Source: Paraburkholderia sp. D15 (GTDB taxonomy: Bacteria; Pseudomonadota; Gammaproteobacteria; Burkholderiales; Burkholderiaceae). From it: DNA of 64,000 nt. The stretch's first letter is position 1. Each line of letters begins with the position of its first letter. Positions 62,227 through 64,000 of the stretch are shown here, in pieces. The notes beneath the pieces are model-generated. The model was given only the letters and a program-made list of their open reading frames with translations. It was not told the DNA's origin and searched no databases. The stretch spans positions 1,054,001-1,118,000 of the forward strand of contig NZ_CP110395.1 of assembly GCF_029910215.1 (NCBI RefSeq), read 5' to 3'. The translations under genes and the position numbers were made by a program.

Positions 62227-62736
62227 ATGCCCACTCAGCAGCAGATCGCGGATCACCTCGATCTGGACCAGTCTGCGGTGTCGCGGCTGGTCGAGAAGCT
62301 CGGCATCGATCACCGGCAGTCATCGATGGACGATATTCGCGTCGAATACATCCGGCACCTGCGCGGCATCGCGGCGGGCCGGGTGGGCGACGGCGGATAC
62401 GATCTCGCCACCGAGCGTGCGATGACCGAACGGGTGGAGCGCGAGATCAAGATCCTCACGCTCGCGGAGAAGAAGGGGCAGCTCGTGAACGCGGAGCAGC
62501 TCGAGCGGGCCTATGGCCAGATGGTCAGCGCGTTTCAATCGGAACTCGTCTCGCTGCCGGACAAACTGGTCCAGGAGCTTCGTACGCTCTACGGCGTCGA
62601 GATCGATGTCGAAATCCTGAATGGGCATGTCAATGGATGCCTCGAACAGTTGGCTCGATACGAGCCAGACAGTACACGCGGTGCTGCGGCGTCTGGCGGC
62701 GCTGCTCAAGCCGGGGGAGAAGCTCTCGACGACTGA
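62227..62736 (+). CDS. Terminase small subunit (Nu1-like)
   Basis: A 169-residue phage DNA-packaging protein. The N-terminal helix-turn-helix (QQQIADHLDLDQSAVSRLVEKLGID) binds the packaging site; the rest is helical (LATERAMTERVEREIKILTL, AEKKGQLVNAEQLERAYGQMVS) as in lambda gpNu1-type TerS. The ATG at 62227 follows an AAGGGGGG about 12 bases upstream. It overlaps the large-subunit gene by about 110 bases. Confidence 0.82.
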   Translation: MPTQQQIADHLDLDQSAVSRLVEKLGIDHRQSSMDDIRVEYIRHLRGIAAGRVGDGGYDLATERAMTERVEREIKILTLAEKKGQLVNAEQLERAYGQMVSAFQSELVSLPDKLVQELRTLYGVEIDVEILNGHVNGCLEQLARYEPDSTRGAAASGGAAQAGGEALDD

Positions 62737-64000
62737 GTGGGCGCGTCGGCACCGGCGGCTGAGCGCGAAAGCGGCGGCGAGCCCCGGCAGGTACAACCCG
62801 GACATCACGCCGTGGGTGCCGGGCATGCACGCGGCGCTCGACGATCCGCGCGTGCAGAAGGTCGTGTGCATGAAATCCGCGCAGGTGGCTTGGACGGACG
62901 GCGTGCTGCTGAACTATGTCGGCCGGCGCATTGATATCGATCCGTGCCCGATCATCATCATGTTCGCGAAAGAGAAGTCGGCCAAGAAATTCAATCTCGA
63001 AAAATTCGAGCCGATGGTCGAGGTCACACCGCGCCTTGCCGCAAAACTGCCGGTCCACGCGGGCCGCGACCGGAACAACCTGTGGGATCACAAGACGTTC
63101 GCGCGCGGGTTTCTGAAGTTCATCACCTCGAATGCGCCGGACGACGTGAAGTCGACACCGGCGCCGGTGGTCGCGGTCGAGGAGCCGGACGACGCAAACC
63201 AGAACGTGCGCGAGCAGGGCGATTCGATCACGCTGCTCGAGGAGCGCAACAAGAGTTATTCCGACAGCCGCCGCAAGGTGATTTTCGGCGGCACACCGAC
63301 CGTCGATGGTTTCTCGCGCATTGCGCAGGCATACGAAGCATCGGACCAGCGGCGCTATCTTGTGCCGTGCCCCGACTGCGGCGAAGAGCACGAGCTCGCG
63401 TGGGATAACGTCACGTGGCAGGAGGATGCGGAGAAGCCTCACGAGGTGTTCGGCCTCGCGCGCCCCGATTCGGCCCGCTATACATGCCCTTTCTGCGGCA
63501 GCCTGTGGGATGACACCGCGCGCTTTCGCGCGGTGCGTCACGGACGATGGGTCGCGACCGCGGCGTTTCACGGCGTGGCCGGTTTCCGCTTAAACGAGCT
63601 GGTGTCGCCGTTTCCGGGCTCACGCCTCGCGGAACTGGTCAAGAAACGCCTGGTTGCAGAGAAGGCGCTGCGCGCGGGCGACGACACGAAGATGCGTTCG
63701 TTCGTGAACAACACCGAAGGGCGACCATACAAATACGAGAGCGACATTCCGGAGATCGAACTGCTCGCGGCGCGTGCGCTCGACTATCCGGTCTTTACGG
63801 TGCCGGCTGGCGCGCTGCTGCTCACGATCGGCATCGACGTCCAGCACGACCGCATCGCGGTGTTGCTGCGTGCGTGGGGACGTGGCGAGGAAAGCTGGCT
63901 CGTCCTTTGGGACGAGATTTACGGCAACGTGCTCGAGCAGGGTAACGATCCGATGGTGGGTGGCGTGTGGGGTGCGCTCACCGAACTGCTGACGCAGGGT
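62627..64000 (+). CDS. Terminase large subunit (GpA family), cut by window end
   Basis: At least 458 residues of the phage packaging motor; the frame stays open to the window edge. The N-terminus shows LSTTEWARRHRRLSAKAAASPGRYNPDITPWVPG, then VVCMKSAQVAWTDGVLLN as the ATPase region, a later Cys pair cluster (PCPDCGEEHEL and CPFCGSLWDD, a zinc-ribbon-like site) and TIGIDVQHDRI, probably the nuclease domain start. GpA-type terminases cut concatemers at cos sites and pump DNA into the head, so a cos-type phage is likely. The start is ATG 62627 or 62633; both lack a strong ribosome site, and the gene overlaps terS by about 110 bases. Confidence 0.9.
   Translation, partial: MSMDASNSWLDTSQTVHAVLRRLAALLKPGEKLSTTEWARRHRRLSAKAAASPGRYNPDITPWVPGMHAALDDPRVQKVVCMKSAQVAWTDGVLLNYVGRRIDIDPCPIIIMFAKEKSAKKFNLEKFEPMVEVTPRLAAKLPVHAGRDRNNLWDHKTFARGFLKFITSNAPDDVKSTPAPVVAVEEPDDANQNVREQGDSITLLEERNKSYSDSRRKVIFGGTPTVDGFSRIAQAYEASDQRRYLVPCPDCGEEHELAWDNVTWQEDAEKPHEVFGLARPDSARYTCPFCGSLWDDTARFRAVRHGRWVATAAFHGVAGFRLNELVSPFPGSRLAELVKKRLVAEKALRAGDDTKMRSFVNNTEGRPYKYESDIPEIELLAARALDYPVFTVPAGALLLTIGIDVQHDRIAVLLRAWGRGEESWLVLWDEIYGNVLEQGNDPMVGGVWGALTELLTQG

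Larger units (their letters stand above)
50049..64000. mobile_element. Lambdoid prophage (left end and early region; continues beyond window)
   Basis: From the tRNA-Arg gene rightward the gene set changes to a typical temperate phage order: integrase, cargo NTPase, leftward early operon, CI-like repressor, divergent Cro and CII-like regulators, DnaB and O-like replication genes, Q-like antiterminator, then small and large terminase. Base composition of the left part (51.4-53.1 kb) is clearly lower in GC than the chromosome. The right end is outside the window. Confidence 0.93.

Overview
The window looks like a chromosomal segment of a Paraburkholderia/Burkholderia-type betaproteobacterium. 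The coding DNA is GC-rich, the heme operon is hemC–hemDX–hemY divergent from ppc, and the porin, glnB, nadE and HisJQMP-type genes read like that lineage. Species assignment is inference; no database search was possible. Region 1 (1-31.3 kb) is core metabolism and transport: the N-terminus of ppc, the heme operon, an aldehyde dehydrogenase/SDR/MFS catabolic operon, pyrophosphatase, a FUSC exporter, nadE, glnB, a general porin, a polar amino-acid ABC transporter, a pirin, a Spy-like protein divergent from an OmpR/EnvZ pair, an active-looking diguanylate cyclase, and an anion-type ABC transporter that lacks a binding protein. Region 2 (31.3-49.9 kb) is rich in stress and accessory genes. Two sigma-54 activators (32.7-33.8 kb and 35.1-36.5 kb) sit among small stress-type proteins (DUF883, a Pro-rich protein, CsbD-like) and trehalose-6-phosphate synthase. 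Four near-consensus -24/-12 sigma-54 promoters stand in front of four of these genes, which suggests one local sigma-54 stress regulon. Then come a PEBP protein, a Dcm/Vsr pair without a restriction enzyme, a GST, a LysR regulator, an isochorismatase-like hydrolase, a 36-residue lipoprotein and a dienelactone hydrolase. The most striking gene is at 48042-48953 (minus). It encodes a protein with the His-Tyr-Tyr-Glu layout of Pseudomonas exotoxin A/diphtheria-type ADP-ribosyltransferases, has no signal peptide, and is preceded by a full hrpII/PIP-type promoter (TTCG-N16-TTCG, then a -10 of the YANNNT type 32 bases later). That combination predicts a type III secreted ADP-ribosyltransferase effector. 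Region 3 (about 50.0-64.0 kb, running off the end) is a lambdoid prophage next to a tRNA-Arg(CCU) gene: tyrosine integrase, a lower-GC KAP-type P-loop NTPase (possible phage-defence cargo), a leftward operon with a ParB-like protein and a CI-type repressor, a divergent Cro, a CII-like protein, a DnaB helicase, a lambda-O-like replication protein with an apparent internal iteron origin, a Q-like antiterminator with a possible pR'-tR' unit, and the two terminase subunits.
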